The translations under genes were made by a program, and so were the position numbers. Shown here piece by piece: positions 18,485-27,686 of a stretch of DNA of 64,000 nt. The number at the start of each line of letters is the position of its first letter. Position 1 is the first letter of the stretch. The notes below the pieces were generated by a model. That model did no database searches. It was not told where the DNA came from and saw nothing but the letters and a program-made list of their open reading frames with translations. Origin of the DNA: DATFQE01 sp963733845 (lineage in GTDB: Bacteria > Actinomycetota > Thermoleophilia > Gaiellales > Gaiellaceae); the NCBI GenBank assembly GCA_963733845.1, contig CAVTEM010000007.1:186001-250000 (forward strand). The letters are read 5' to 3'.

Positions 18485-19165
18485 CGGGCCTCCTCCGGAA
18501 GCCGAAGCCGCGCCTCGATCATGCGGATCCCGATCGAGATCATCCAGACGATCGCCAGATACGTCAGCGCGAGCACCGTGTAGATCTCGAGCGGCTGGAA
18601 GAGGGTGCTCTCGAGGTTGTAGGCGGTGTTCGTGAGCTCGTCGAAGCCGATCGCCGGGCCCGAGGATGGCCGTGTTCTTGAGCACGGACACGTAGGTGTT
18701 GATCGAGGACGGGAGCGCGATCCGGCCGCCGATCGGCAGCGTCACGTTGGAGAAGGTGGCGAGCCGGCCGAAGCCCAGGGCGAAGCCGGCCTCCCGGTAG
18801 CGGAAGGGCACCGCCTGGAACCCGGCACGGAAGTTCTCGGTGTTGAAGGCCCCGCCCCAGATCAGCACGGAGACCCAGGCGGCGGTGAACGGCTCCAGCC
18901 GGATGTCGAGCTGCGGCAGGCCGAAGAAGATGAAGAACACCTGCACGAGCAGCGGCGTGTTCCGGATCACCTCGACGTAGACCGCCGCCACCTGGCTGAG
19001 CACGGGGATCCGGTGCGCGCGTGCCGCGCCCAGGACCAGCCCGACCACGAAGGAGCCGGCGATCGCGATCGCCGACACCTTGAGCGTGTTCTTGAGGCCC
19101 TCGAGCCACAGCTCGCGGTTGTCGAGGACGACGCCCCAGTCGAATTCGAGCGCGAGGGGGATCAC
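18481..19165 (-). CDS. Polar amino-acid ABC transporter permease, first permease (frame change near 18660)
   Basis: A HisQ/GlnP-type permease. The start is GTG 19165. Landmarks: a GLKNTLKVSAIAIAGSFVVG first helix, YVEVIRNTPLLVQVFFIFFG, and the coupling loop RYREAGFALGFGRLATFSNV followed by TLPIGG. At about 18660, in a G/C run, the frame shifts. The other frame continues smoothly (IGFDELTNTAYNLESTLFQP ... LRLPEEAR) to a TGA at 18481 that overlaps the next permease's ATG. The overlap at the correct place supports the shifted reading and an assembly error. Without the correction the two permeases appear as one false fusion. Confidence 0.88.
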
Positions 19166-19213
19166 GGAGAAGTGCGAGGGGCGGCCCGAAGCGACCGCCC
19201 CTCGCTCAGTCGG

Positions 19214-20128
19214 TTACGGGCAGAGAGCCGCCGGGTCGCTGACCGTCGGGTACACGATCTTCTTGCCCTTGGGGCGCGGCACATTGGCCAGGAACTCCTT
19301 CCAGAACCGCCGCGGGGCGTTCTTCTTCAGGATCGTGGCGAACTCGTCGTTCTTGGTCATCAGCCGGATCGCGGCGTCGACCCACCGCTTCATGTCCGTC
19401 TCGCCCTGCCTGATCCCGATCCCCCAGGGGAGGTTCAGGAACTTCTGCGTCGTCAGCTTCAGCTGGGAGTCGTTGGCGGCGATTCCGAGCAGGAGCGCGT
19501 CGTCGAACATGAACGTGTCCGCACGACGGTCCTTGAGCGCGAGCGTCGACGACGTCGTCGAGTCGAGCACGAGCAGGTTCGAGTTCTTGAAGCAGTTACG
19601 CACCCAGCGGTCGTAGATCGAGCCGCGGGTCGTCACGACCGTCTTGCCAGAGAGCGCGGCCAGGTTCGCGATGTTGGTGTCGTTGCGGACCATGAGCCGC
19701 CCGGTCGCGTCGTAGTACGGCAGCGAGAAGTCGATCTGCTCGTCGCGCTGCGCGGTGTACGTGAGTGTCGAGATGATGATGTCCACGCGCTCCGACATCA
19801 GGGCCGGGATGCGGCTCGGCGTCGTCACGCACTCCATCGAGACACGGGTGGACTTGCCGAAGGCGATCTGCGCGAAGCGCTTCGCCACGTCCACGTCGTA
19901 CCCGCCCTTCTTGCCGTCCGCGCCGATGTAGCCGAACGGCGGGAAGTCGCACTTGACCCCGATCTTCCAGCGCTTGCGGGCCTTCACGTCGGCCGGCAGC
20001 GGCGGCAGCTTGTCCGCCATCGAGGCGGTCTCTCGTGCCTCCCCACTCCACGGCGCGGCGGCTCCCCAGGCCGCGAACGCCGCTGCGGCGACGCCTATGA
20101 CGGCGATCACCAGCATGAAACGTTTCAT
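19214..20128 (-). CDS. Amino-acid ABC transporter substrate-binding protein, family 3
   Basis: A 304-residue exported binding protein of the SBP_bac_3 family. Signal sequence MKRFMLVIAVIGVAAAAFAA. Family marks: IGVKCDFPPFGYIGADGKKG then GYDVDVAKRFA, the ligand-contact strand DIIISTLTYTAQRDEQIDFS, and GKTVVTTRGSIYDRWV. The ATG at 20128 overlaps the ATPase TGA (ATGA), which fixes the start over a longer open frame. It lacks a lipobox, so it may be free or anchored by an uncleaved signal. Ligand is probably a polar or acidic amino acid by family; not more can be said. Confidence 0.92.
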   Translation of the reverse strand: MKRFMLVIAVIGVAAAAFAAWGAAAPWSGEARETASMADKLPPLPADVKARKRWKIGVKCDFPPFGYIGADGKKGGYDVDVAKRFAQIAFGKSTRVSMECVTTPSRIPALMSERVDIIISTLTYTAQRDEQIDFSLPYYDATGRLMVRNDTNIANLAALSGKTVVTTRGSIYDRWVRNCFKNSNLLVLDSTTSSTLALKDRRADTFMFDDALLLGIAANDSQLKLTTQKFLNLPWGIGIRQGETDMKRWVDAAIRLMTKNDEFATILKKNAPRRFWKEFLANVPRPKGKKIVYPTVSDPAALCP

Positions 20129-20958
20129 TCGGTGCCTCCCTCTTCGTCGATGTTCCTCTCGTCGAGCGACTGCAACTCCTCCAGCGAATCGGCCAGGGTG
20201 AGCGTGCGGCGCAGGAAGCGGCGGGTGCGCTCCTCCCTGGGATCCGACAGTACCTCCGCCGGCTTGCCCTGCTCCACGATCCGGCCCTCGTCCATGAAGA
20301 CGAGCCAATCGCCCACCTCGCGGGCGAACTGCATCTCGTGCGTGACCACGAGCATCGTCATGCCGTCACGGGCCAGGTCGCGCATCACGACCAGCACCTC
20401 ACCCACGAGCTCCGGGTCGAGGGCCGACGTGACCTCGTCGAACAGCATCACGTGCGGATTCATCATCAGCGCGCGCGCAATCGCGACGCGCTGCTGCTGG
20501 CCGCCCGAGAGCTGGTGCGGGTAGCTCTTCGCCTTCTCCGGCAGCCCGACCCGCTCCAGCAGCTCGTGCGCGCGGGCGTTCGCCTCCTTGCGAGGCATGT
20601 GGCGGACCCGGCGCGCGGCAATCGTCAGGTTGTCCATCACCTTCAAGTGGGGGAACAGGTTGAACTGCTGGAATACGATTCCTATTCGCTGCCGGATGGC
20701 GTTCCGGTTCACTCCCTTGCGCGTGATCTCCTCGCCCTCGAGGAAGATCCGACCGCTGTCGACCGGCTCGAGCAGGTTGACCGTGCGCAGGAGCGTGCTC
20801 TTGCCGCTCCCGCTCGGCCCGATCACGGTCAGCACCTGACCCGCGGTGACGGTGACGTCGATCCCGTCGAGCACGAGGTTGTCACCGAAGCTCTTGCGCA
20901 CACCCTCGAGCCGGACGAGAGGCTCGTCGGTCCGCGCGGGAACGGCAGCGGCGCTCAT
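20125..20958 (-). CDS. Amino-acid ABC transporter ATPase (GlnQ/HisP type)
   Basis: A 277-residue ABC ATPase. Walker A GPSGSGKST, Q-loop IVFQQFNLFPH, signature LSGGQQQRVAIARAL, Walker B VMLFDEVTSALDPE (aspartate-glutamate pair present) and the switch histidine in VVTHEMQFAREV. The QFNLFPHLKVMDN segment is specific to polar amino-acid importers. First gene of the operon ATPase-SBP-permease-permease. A C-terminal extension of about 30 residues (RTLTLADSLEELQSLDERN) goes beyond the usual length. The promoter lies in the roughly 80 bp before the divergent zinc-ribbon gene. Confidence 0.94.
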   Translation of the reverse strand: MSAAAVPARTDEPLVRLEGVRKSFGDNLVLDGIDVTVTAGQVLTVIGPSGSGKSTLLRTVNLLEPVDSGRIFLEGEEITRKGVNRNAIRQRIGIVFQQFNLFPHLKVMDNLTIAARRVRHMPRKEANARAHELLERVGLPEKAKSYPHQLSGGQQQRVAIARALMMNPHVMLFDEVTSALDPELVGEVLVVMRDLARDGMTMLVVTHEMQFAREVGDWLVFMDEGRIVEQGKPAEVLSDPREERTRRFLRRTLTLADSLEELQSLDERNIDEEGGTE

Positions 20959-21037
20959 ATGTTGCTTATACGGCTTTTCCGCATTGCGTTCAACGGAGAA
21001 GCGTCTGATTCACGGCCAGGGCGTTGCCGGTGCTAGC

Positions 21038-21226
21038 GTGACCCGCGTGGTCGAGAAGCACGATGTCGTCTGCCCGCATTGCAAAAAGCCTTTCACGGGC
21101 GAGCTGATCGAGGGTCAGACCCCGGCAAACCGCGGCTTCAAGTGCCCCCACTGCCGCCTCTTTGCCCCGTACGAGCGTGTGCTGCCACAGCCTCCCGAGA
21201 CGGGCGCCGCGCCGATCACGGGCTGA
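21038..21226 (+). CDS. Small zinc-ribbon protein
   Basis: A 62-residue protein with two CPHC knuckles (VVCPHCKKPFTG and FKCPHCRLFAPY), a rubredoxin-like zinc-ribbon arrangement, followed by a proline-rich tail. Starts at GTG 21038 or, equally possible, GTG 21047. It ends 4 bp before the convergent primary sigma factor. Zinc ribbons of this size bind nucleic acid or protein partners; no specific role can be assigned. It is one of two small CxxC proteins in the window (the other at 31481). Confidence 0.6.
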   Translation: MTRVVEKHDVVCPHCKKPFTGELIEGQTPANRGFKCPHCRLFAPYERVLPQPPETGAAPITG

Positions 21227-21230
21227 ACTC

Positions 21231-22331
21231 CTAGCCGGTTCCGCGGAGACCTTGGGCCTCGGGCAGCGACTCGAGCCGCTTCAGCGTGTTGTTCTCGATC
21301 TGCCGGATCCGCTCGCGGGTCACCCCGAAGGCGCGGCCGACCTCCTCGAGCGTGCACGGCTGGTCGCCGAGCAGCCCGAAGCGCAGCTCGATCACCTTGC
21401 GCTCGCGGTCGGGAAGCGAGTCGAGGGCCTTCTTGATGTCCTCCCGGCGCAGCGAGAGCGACGCCGTGTCGAACGGCGACTCGGCCTGCTCGTCCTGGAC
21501 GAAGTCGCCCAGCTCGGACTCCTCCTCCTCGCCGATCGGCTTCTCGAGCGAGACGGGGAGCTGCGCCATGCGCAGGATCTCGCGCACCTCTTCGGTGGTC
21601 ATCTCGAGCTCGGTCGCGATCTCGTCCGGCCGCGGCTCGCGCCCGAGCCGCTGGACGAGCTGGCGCTCGATGTGGACGACCTTGTTCAGCTTCTCGACCA
21701 TGTGCACCGGAATCCGGATCGTGCGTGCCTTGTCCGCGATCGCGCGCGTCACGGCCTGGCGGATCCACCAGGTGGCGTAGGTCGAGAACTTGTAGCCCTT
21801 GCGGTAGTCGAACTTCTCCACGGCGCGGATCAGCCCGAGGGAGCCCTCCTGGATCAGGTCGAGGAACGAGAGGCCGCGGCCGAGGTAGCTCTTGGCGATC
21901 GAGACGACGAGGCGCAGGTTCGCCTCGATCATCTGCGTCTTCGCACTCATGTCCCCGCGCTCGATCCGCTTGGCCAGGTAGACCTCCTGGTCGGCGGTGA
22001 GCAGCTGCACCTTGCCGATCTCCCGTAGGTAGAGCCGGAGCGAGTCCAGCGAGGGCTCGACCGTGAGGTCCAGCTTCGGTCCCTTCTGAGTCTCCTCCTC
22101 GGCCAGCGCAGGCTGCTCGTGAGGCGGATGCTTGAACTTCTCGCCCTCCATCAGCTCGATGGAGTGGTCGACCAAGTAGGTGTAGAAATCCTCGATCTGC
22201 TCTTTGGTTAGCTCGACTTCCTCGAGGCCTGCGACGATCTCGTCGTAGGTGAGGAAACCCTTCTCTTGTCCGTCTTGGACGAGCTTGTGAAGCTCTTCAA
22301 CGTCTGGAAGAGAGATGTCGACGGTGAGCAT
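21231..22331 (-). CDS. rpoD: Primary RNA polymerase sigma factor RpoD/SigA
   Basis: A 366-residue housekeeping-type sigma-70. An N-terminal acidic domain (residues 1-95, LHKLVQDGQEKGFLTYDEIV) resembles region 1.1 of RpoD, which the other copy lacks. Region 1.2-2: DSLRLYLREIGKVQLLTADQ, NLRLVVSIAKSYLGRGLSFL then DLIQEGSLGLIRAVEKFDY and KFSTYATWWIRQAVTRAIAD. Region 4.2: TLEEVGRAFGVTRERIRQIE. Residues in regions 2.4 and 4.2 match the RpoD consensus better than the copy at 15692, so this is taken as the principal sigma factor. ATG 22331. Convergent with the zinc-ribbon gene, only 4 bp apart. Confidence 0.94.
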   Translation of the reverse strand: MLTVDISLPDVEELHKLVQDGQEKGFLTYDEIVAGLEEVELTKEQIEDFYTYLVDHSIELMEGEKFKHPPHEQPALAEEETQKGPKLDLTVEPSLDSLRLYLREIGKVQLLTADQEVYLAKRIERGDMSAKTQMIEANLRLVVSIAKSYLGRGLSFLDLIQEGSLGLIRAVEKFDYRKGYKFSTYATWWIRQAVTRAIADKARTIRIPVHMVEKLNKVVHIERQLVQRLGREPRPDEIATELEMTTEEVREILRMAQLPVSLEKPIGEEEESELGDFVQDEQAESPFDTASLSLRREDIKKALDSLPDRERKVIELRFGLLGDQPCTLEEVGRAFGVTRERIRQIENNTLKRLESLPEAQGLRGTG

Positions 22332-22468
22332 TTACCTCGGCTTTCCTCGGCGCTGGTGGACTAGGAGAGCTACCTGAGACGCACAAAGAGCCGGTCCTGA
22401 CCGCCCCCGGCTCACCTTCGCGGAGCGGATATTAGCGGCGTTCTTCACAGATCGGAAACAAATCTTCA

Positions 22469-23347
22469 TCACGCGGCAACGATCTCCCCGACGGCTTCCC
22501 CCAGCGAGTTCTCGATGCGGACAACCCCGAACTCCGGCGGCAGGTCGTGTCCGAGCCGGCCGAGCACGACGGCGAGCGCCGGCCGCATGGCCCGCGCGGA
22601 GCCGTCTTCTGCCTTCAGTGCGACCCCGAGACCGTCCCCCGCGGCGCACATCAGACCCTCGGCGCCGCCCTTTGCGATCCAGCCCGGGAGCGCGAGCATC
22701 AGCATCGTGTCGGCCGCGCGCTCGCCCCGGATCAGCCGGGGATGCGCGCGCATCGCCGCAGCGACGCGGTCGCCCGCCTCCCGCGTCTCGAGACGGCCGA
22801 AGGCGCGCGCCATGGTCGCGAGCGTCGTGGCGAAGGTGACGACGCCGCAGCCGTCGACGCCGGTGGTGCGCACGTGCGCGCCGGCCGTCGCCTCGACCTC
22901 CTCGAGCAGCTCGCGCTGGAGCGGGTGCCCGGGGAGGCGATAGCCCTCGCTTTCCCAACCGCGCGCAGCGCAGACGGCGAGCATGCCGGCGTGTTTGCCC
23001 GAGCAGTTGTGGTTGATCCGCCGCGGCGGCTCGCCTTCCGCGCCGCACTCCAGATCGTCCTCGCGCGCGTGCGCGCGCGCGAGAAGCGATTGAGCGGCGG
23101 CGAGCTGGTCGGGGTCGGCGAGGTGGGAGGCACATGCGATCGCGAGCTCGACGTCGGGGAGGTCCGGGTAGGCGCGTGCCAGCGGCAGAGCCTGCAGTGG
23201 CTTCGCCGAGGAGCGCATGAAGGTGACCAGGTCGGGGTCGCCGGCGCCGGCGACGACCTCGCCGTCGTGGACCGCGGCTGCATGCACCCTGTGGACGGAC
23301 TCGACGGCGTCCCCGCGGCGGACGAGTACGCTGATCGGCGGCTCCAT
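22469..23347 (-). CDS. L-asparaginase II family protein (PF06089 type)
   Basis: A 292-residue protein of the Asparaginase_II family, unrelated in sequence to E. coli AnsA/AnsB. Its members hydrolyse L-asparagine to aspartate and ammonia (Rhizobium etli type). Recognisable blocks: VLVRRGDAVESVHR, FMRSSAKPLQALPL, the conserved NHNCSGKHAGMLAVC, GVDGCGVVTFAT and MRAHPRLIRG. The SSAK and NCSGKH motifs carry the likely nucleophilic serine/lysine centre. ATG 23347 is chosen; the longer frame overlaps the divergent fpg leader. Divergent from fpg by 17 bp. Cytoplasmic, no signal peptide. Confidence 0.88.
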   Translation of the reverse strand: MEPPISVLVRRGDAVESVHRVHAAAVHDGEVVAGAGDPDLVTFMRSSAKPLQALPLARAYPDLPDVELAIACASHLADPDQLAAAQSLLARAHAREDDLECGAEGEPPRRINHNCSGKHAGMLAVCAARGWESEGYRLPGHPLQRELLEEVEATAGAHVRTTGVDGCGVVTFATTLATMARAFGRLETREAGDRVAAAMRAHPRLIRGERAADTMLMLALPGWIAKGGAEGLMCAAGDGLGVALKAEDGSARAMRPALAVVLGRLGHDLPPEFGVVRIENSLGEAVGEIVAA

Positions 23348-23364
23348 CCGGGTGAGGAGGTTAC

Positions 23365-24192
23365 GTGCCGGAGCTTCCCGAGGTCGAAGCACTCAGGCGG
23401 TCGCTGGACGACCCGGTCTCGGCGTTCCCGGTCGCGAAGGCCGGGCCCGCCCACATCGCGACGCTGAAGACGTTCGACCCGCCGTTGCGAGCGCTCGAAG
23501 GCCGGCGGTTCTCCGGTGCGGTACGCCGGGGCAAGCGGCTGCTCTTCCCGACCGACGACGGCGAGCTCGTCCTGCTCCTGCACATGATGAGCGCGGGCCG
23601 GATCAAGTTCCTCGCCGCGGGCGCGAAGGGGCCGAAGTCGCCGGCCTTCCAGCTCGAGTTCCAGGGCGGCGGGCGGCTCGTGATGACCGAGGGCGGGGCG
23701 AAGAAGCGCGCCGGCGCGTGGCTGCTCTCGCCGGAGCAGGCGGAGGCCGAGGTCGAGCACCTGGGGCCAGAGGCGCTCGGGCTCGGCCCTGAACAGCTCG
23801 GAGAGATCCTGGCCGGCGAGTCCCGTCGCCTGCATTCGCTGCTCCGCGACCAGCGGATCCTCGCCGGGATCGGCCGCGCCTGGGCCAACGAGATCCTCAA
23901 CGTCGCGGGGCTCTCGCCCTTCGCCCTCTCGACCCAGCTTTCGCAGGAGGAGGTCGAACGGCTGGCGGCGGCGATCGACTCGGAGTTGGCGCGGGGGCTG
24001 GAGGCGCGCGAGCGCGGGGCGGGCGACACCGCGGTCTATCGCGTCCACAGACGCCTGGGCGAGCCGTGCCCGCGCTGCGGCGAGGCGATCGCACAGGTCG
24101 ACTACGACGAGCACACGGTCTTCTACTGCCCGAAGTGCCAGACGGGCGGCCGGATCCTGAAAGACCGGCGCCTGTCGCGCCTGCTCCGCTGA
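23365..24192 (+). CDS. Formamidopyrimidine-DNA glycosylase (Fpg/MutM/Nei family)
   Basis: A 275-residue base-excision-repair glycosylase/AP lyase. The N-terminal catalytic MPELPEVEALRR (Pro2 and Glu3) begins at GTG 23365, after GAGGAGG. The conserved RRGKRLLFPT lysine is near residue 58. The helix-two-turn-helix region is ILAGIGRAWANEILNVAGLS, and the C-terminal zinc finger is formed by CPRC ... CPKC (about residues 231-258). Compared with true MutM (8-oxoG) the loop LHMMSAGRIKF matches the Fpg/Nei2 branch of actinobacteria, so the preferred lesion is uncertain. It repairs oxidised bases in the cytoplasm. Confidence 0.92.
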   Translation: MPELPEVEALRRSLDDPVSAFPVAKAGPAHIATLKTFDPPLRALEGRRFSGAVRRGKRLLFPTDDGELVLLLHMMSAGRIKFLAAGAKGPKSPAFQLEFQGGGRLVMTEGGAKKRAGAWLLSPEQAEAEVEHLGPEALGLGPEQLGEILAGESRRLHSLLRDQRILAGIGRAWANEILNVAGLSPFALSTQLSQEEVERLAAAIDSELARGLEARERGAGDTAVYRVHRRLGEPCPRCGEAIAQVDYDEHTVFYCPKCQTGGRILKDRRLSRLLR

Positions 24193-24500
24193 CGCCGCCC
24201 GTGCGCCTTTCGTGACGAAGGCGTGACGCTCTCTTGCGGGTGCCTGGCACCGCGAAAGCCGCTCGGGCCACGCCGCGTTCGGACGAGCGGGGACATGGCT
24301 CCGCGGATGTCTCCCGCTCTCGTAGCGGGCTCCGCCTGCGGGCAACTCGTGACGCTTTCGTGACGGTGCCTGGCACCGCCAAGACGTTCACCCGGCCGGT
24401 TGCACTACGGCGTTTCCGTACGTGTACACCGCAGGGCGCGCGTCACGGCTGAACGTGCTGAACGCGCTCCAGTACGAGTAGGCCTTTACGATCAAGGCGC
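24193..24500. repeat. Palindromic repeat cluster (two ggtgcctggcacc copies) between fpg and a small gene
   Basis: This 308-bp gap has no credible gene. It contains two copies of the palindrome ggtgcctggcacc (24239-24251 and 24365-24377). Each lies shortly after a repeated cgtgacgct (24222-24230, 24348-24356); a third shared block tttcgtgacg appears at 24208 and 24356. The 100 bp between them can form further small hairpins (cccgct/agcggg near 24313-24329). The arrangement resembles a REP/BIME or small MITE-like element. The rest, to 24500, shows nothing further. Confidence 0.65.
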
Positions 24501-24842
24501 ATGGCGGCCACGGACCAGCCCTTCCTCACCAGGTCCTGGCTCGCCGTGCGCCTCGGCACCCAGCCGGCGAAGATCGACGCGATGCGCCGGGCCGGTGAGC
24601 TGATCGGCGTGCAGGGCGAGCAGGGCGTCGTCTACCCGAGCTGGCAGTTCGGGGCCGACGGGAAGCCGCTGCCCGTCCTCCCGCGGCTCAAGGCCGCGGC
24701 GGCGCGGAAAGGGATCGATGAGCGCCGCCTCAACGAGCTCCTCACCATGCGTTCGGGACTGACGAGCGGCCGCCGCCTCGTGGACGCCCTCGGCGGCCCG
24801 TCCGAGGACGAGGTCGTCGCGGCGATCGAGCGCTCTGCCTAG
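24501..24842 (+). CDS. Small hypothetical protein, possibly HTH
   Basis: A 113-residue soluble protein that I cannot place in a named family. The first half (FLTRSWLAVRLGTQPAKIDA then MRRAGELIGV) reads like a helix-turn-helix in which a short helix pair is followed by a beta-wing (GVVYPSWQFGADGKPL). The second half (RLNELLTMRSGLTSGRRLVD ALGG) resembles the C-terminal helices of Xre/MbcA/ParS-like antitoxin proteins. No toxin gene lies beside it. ATG 24501. It meets the histidine kinase gene tail-to-tail with overlapping stops. Function not assigned. Confidence 0.6.
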   Translation: MAATDQPFLTRSWLAVRLGTQPAKIDAMRRAGELIGVQGEQGVVYPSWQFGADGKPLPVLPRLKAAAARKGIDERRLNELLTMRSGLTSGRRLVDALGGPSEDEVVAAIERSA

Positions 24843-25438
24843 CCAGCCGCGGAGCGCGGCAGCCGGACGACGAGCGTCTCGCCGTCGAGGTCGGCCGAGC
24901 CGCCCAGCGCACGCACGACGCTGAGCCCGACGGCGGCTCCGAGATCCCTGATCTCCTCGGCCATGACGACCGGGGCGGCCGCCGGCGTCACGGGCGCGAC
25001 CCGGAGCTCCGCACCGTCGGCCGAGATCGTCAGGCGCTCGACCGGACCGTGCCGCACGGCGCAGCGCGCGAGCCCGTAGAGGGCATTCTCTGCCGCCATG
25101 GGGTCGACGGCGACCGCGCCCCCCGCCCCCTGCACCTCGACCTTGTCGGCCCCGATCCGCGCTCCGGCCCGCTGTGCGAGCTCGAGCGAGTCGGTCTCGA
25201 CGGGGGCGGGGTCGTAGCGGCCGCCCTCGATCCGGGCGAGCAGCCCGAGGGCGTCGAGCAGCTGAGACATCTCGCCGGAGGCCGCGATCATCATCTCCAC
25301 GAAGCGGTCCGCCGGAGGTGCCAGCTCGTCCAGGCGCGCGAGCGTGTGCGCGAAGCCGGCGATCGTCGCGAGCGGAGTACGCAGGTCGTGGCACGCGAGC
25401 GAGACCAGCCGCGGGAAGGTGGCGTCCTCGGCTTTCAC
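24839..25438 (-). CDS. Short orphan histidine-kinase-like protein
   Basis: A 199-residue cytoplasmic protein. Residues about 10-75 form a HisKA dimerisation domain with a clear H-box (LACHDLRTPLATIAGFAHTL). The following domain resembles a GHKL ATPase core in overall strand order and ends in a LSVVRALGGSADLDGETLVV G2-like segment. The N-box (NALYGLARCAVRHG rather than NLxxNAxK) and the G1 box are degraded. There is no sensor domain, no TM helix and no response-regulator gene nearby. It could be a phosphotransfer protein or partner kinase rather than an active kinase. GTG 25438; divergent from folE2 by 23 bp. Confidence 0.75.
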   Translation of the reverse strand: MKAEDATFPRLVSLACHDLRTPLATIAGFAHTLARLDELAPPADRFVEMMIAASGEMSQLLDALGLLARIEGGRYDPAPVETDSLELAQRAGARIGADKVEVQGAGGAVAVDPMAAENALYGLARCAVRHGPVERLTISADGAELRVAPVTPAAAPVVMAEEIRDLGAAVGLSVVRALGGSADLDGETLVVRLPRSAAG

Positions 25439-25461
25439 CGGCCTGCCACACTATCCGCCGT

Positions 25462-26412
25462 ATGGACAGAACGAAGCCGGTACTCGAGCACGACCTCCAG
25501 GCCTCCGAGCCGGAGGTGCGGCTCGGCCTCTCCCGCGCGGGCGTCACCGGCGTCAGCACGGCGATCCGGATTCGCTACGGCGACACCGAGAAGCTGATCG
25601 CAGCTGACATCGACTGCACGGTCGACCTCGAGGCAACGCAGAAGGGCGTCCACATGTCCCGCTTCCCGGAGCTCTTCGCCGAGGCGATCGAGGAGGTGGT
25701 GATCGGCGAGGCGTTCCTCGTCGAGACGCTCGCCGACCACATCGCGCGCCACATCGTCGACCGGCAGCGTGCGCTGCGGGCTGAGGTGAAGATCACGGCC
25801 CGGTACCCGCTCGAGCGCACCACTCCGGTGACGCAGTTGCCGACTCAGGAGATGGTCGGGCTGATCGGGATCGCCGCCGCCTCGGAGCGCAGCGTTCGCC
25901 GGGTCGTCGGCGTGGAGGCGATCGGAATCAACGCCTGCCCGTGCGCTCAGGGCCTCGTGCGCGGCCGCGCGAGCGAGCGCCTGCTCGAGGCCGGCTTCGA
26001 CGACGGCGACGTCGAGCGCATCCTCGAGCTCGTCCCGCTCGCCACCCACAACCAGCGCGGCCGCGGGACGCTGTACGTCGGCAGCGAGCTGCCGGTCAAC
26101 GCCGAACAGCTGGTCGGGATCGTGGAGAGCTCGATGAGCTCGCCCGTCTACGAGCTGCTCAAGCGGCCGGACGAGCTCTTCGTCGTCGAGCACGCCCATC
26201 TGCAACCTCGCTTCGTGGAGGACTCCGTCCGCCTCGCCCTCAAGGGCGTGATCGACCGCTATCCGAGCCTCGACGACGCCGACTTCCTCTTCTCCCGTCA
26301 GGTGAACCTGGAGACGATCCACGCCCACGACGTGCTCGCCGAGCGGCACGGGACGGTCGGCGAGATCCGCGGCGAGCTCGAGGCCGGCGAGCCCCAAGCC
26401 CGCCACACGGAT

Positions 26413-26436
<24 letters not shown>
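25462..26436 (+). CDS. folE2: GTP cyclohydrolase I type IB, FolE2
   Basis: A 324-residue FolE2 (type IB GTP cyclohydrolase). It converts GTP to 7,8-dihydroneopterin triphosphate for folate or queuosine-type pathways and, unlike FolE, does not strictly require zinc. Family marks: SRAGVTGVSTAIRIRYGDT, GVHMSRFPELFAEAIEEVV, and the active-site cysteine region GINACPCAQGLVRGRA. Later conserved blocks, VPLATHNQRGRGTLYVG and PVYELLKRPDELFVVEHAH, complete the tunnelling fold. ATG 25462 fits the family N-terminus. Its end overlaps the convergent plsY by 24 bp. Thymidylate synthesis nearby also uses an alternative enzyme (ThyX). Confidence 0.92.
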
Positions 26437-27024
<588 letters not shown>

Positions 27025-27040
27025 GGTGATTCGTCTGGTG

Positions 27041-27664
27041 TTATCTCGGGTCGATCTGGTACTTCGCGACCCAGTCGTTCACGGTCGCCCAGTCCATGTT
27101 GTCGAAGAACGTATCGATGTAGGCGCCGCGGTCGGTCTGGAAGTCGAGGAAGTACGCGTGCTCGTACACGTCCAGGGCCACGAGCGGCGTGGCGTTCCAG
27201 ATCGGGTACGTGTTCTGCGTGTCACCTGCGTAGTTGAACAGGCGGCCCTCGTCCCAGTCGTACGCGGTCCACGCCCAGCCGCGGCCCGCCATTCCGGTCG
27301 CCTTGAGGTCCGCGCGCCAGTCCGCGGCCGAGCCGAAATCGCGTTCGACGAGCCGGCCGAAGAGCCCGTCCGGATCGCCGCCGTCGCCGCCGAGGTGCTC
27401 GAAGTAGACCTCGTGGTTCTTGATCCCACCGAGGGCGAACGACAGCTCGACCTTGAGCGCGCGGTACTCGGAATACACCTGGTTGGCGGCAGAGAGGTCG
27501 ACGCCGGCCAGCTTCTGCAGGATCTCGTTCCGCTTCGCCACGTAGCCCTGATAGAGCTTGTAGTGCGCCTCGACGGCCTCCCTCGAGATGCCGTCGAGCT
27601 CCAGCAGCTCGGGCTTGAGCTCACGAGCGGTGATCTCCTCGAGCTTGTGCACCAGCGTCGCCAA
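27041..27664 (-). CDS. Fe/Mn superoxide dismutase family protein
   Basis: A 207-residue protein of the iron/manganese superoxide dismutase family, converting superoxide to peroxide and oxygen in the cytoplasm. The helical N-terminal half supplies two metal histidines (EAHYKLYQGYV and KNHEVYFEHLGG). The C-terminal half supplies the aspartate and third histidine in LDVYEHAYFLDFQTDRGAYI. The usual DVWEHAYY has Tyr for Trp and Phe for Tyr. The TTG start is supported by an AAGGGAG ribosome site six bases upstream. Divergences from the canonical signature leave metal preference open. Confidence 0.87.
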   Translation of the reverse strand: MATLVHKLEEITARELKPELLELDGISREAVEAHYKLYQGYVAKRNEILQKLAGVDLSAANQVYSEYRALKVELSFALGGIKNHEVYFEHLGGDGGDPDGLFGRLVERDFGSAADWRADLKATGMAGRGWAWTAYDWDEGRLFNYAGDTQNTYPIWNATPLVALDVYEHAYFLDFQTDRGAYIDTFFDNMDWATVNDWVAKYQIDPR

Positions 27665-27686
27665 GTCGTCTCCCTTCGTGGACCAG

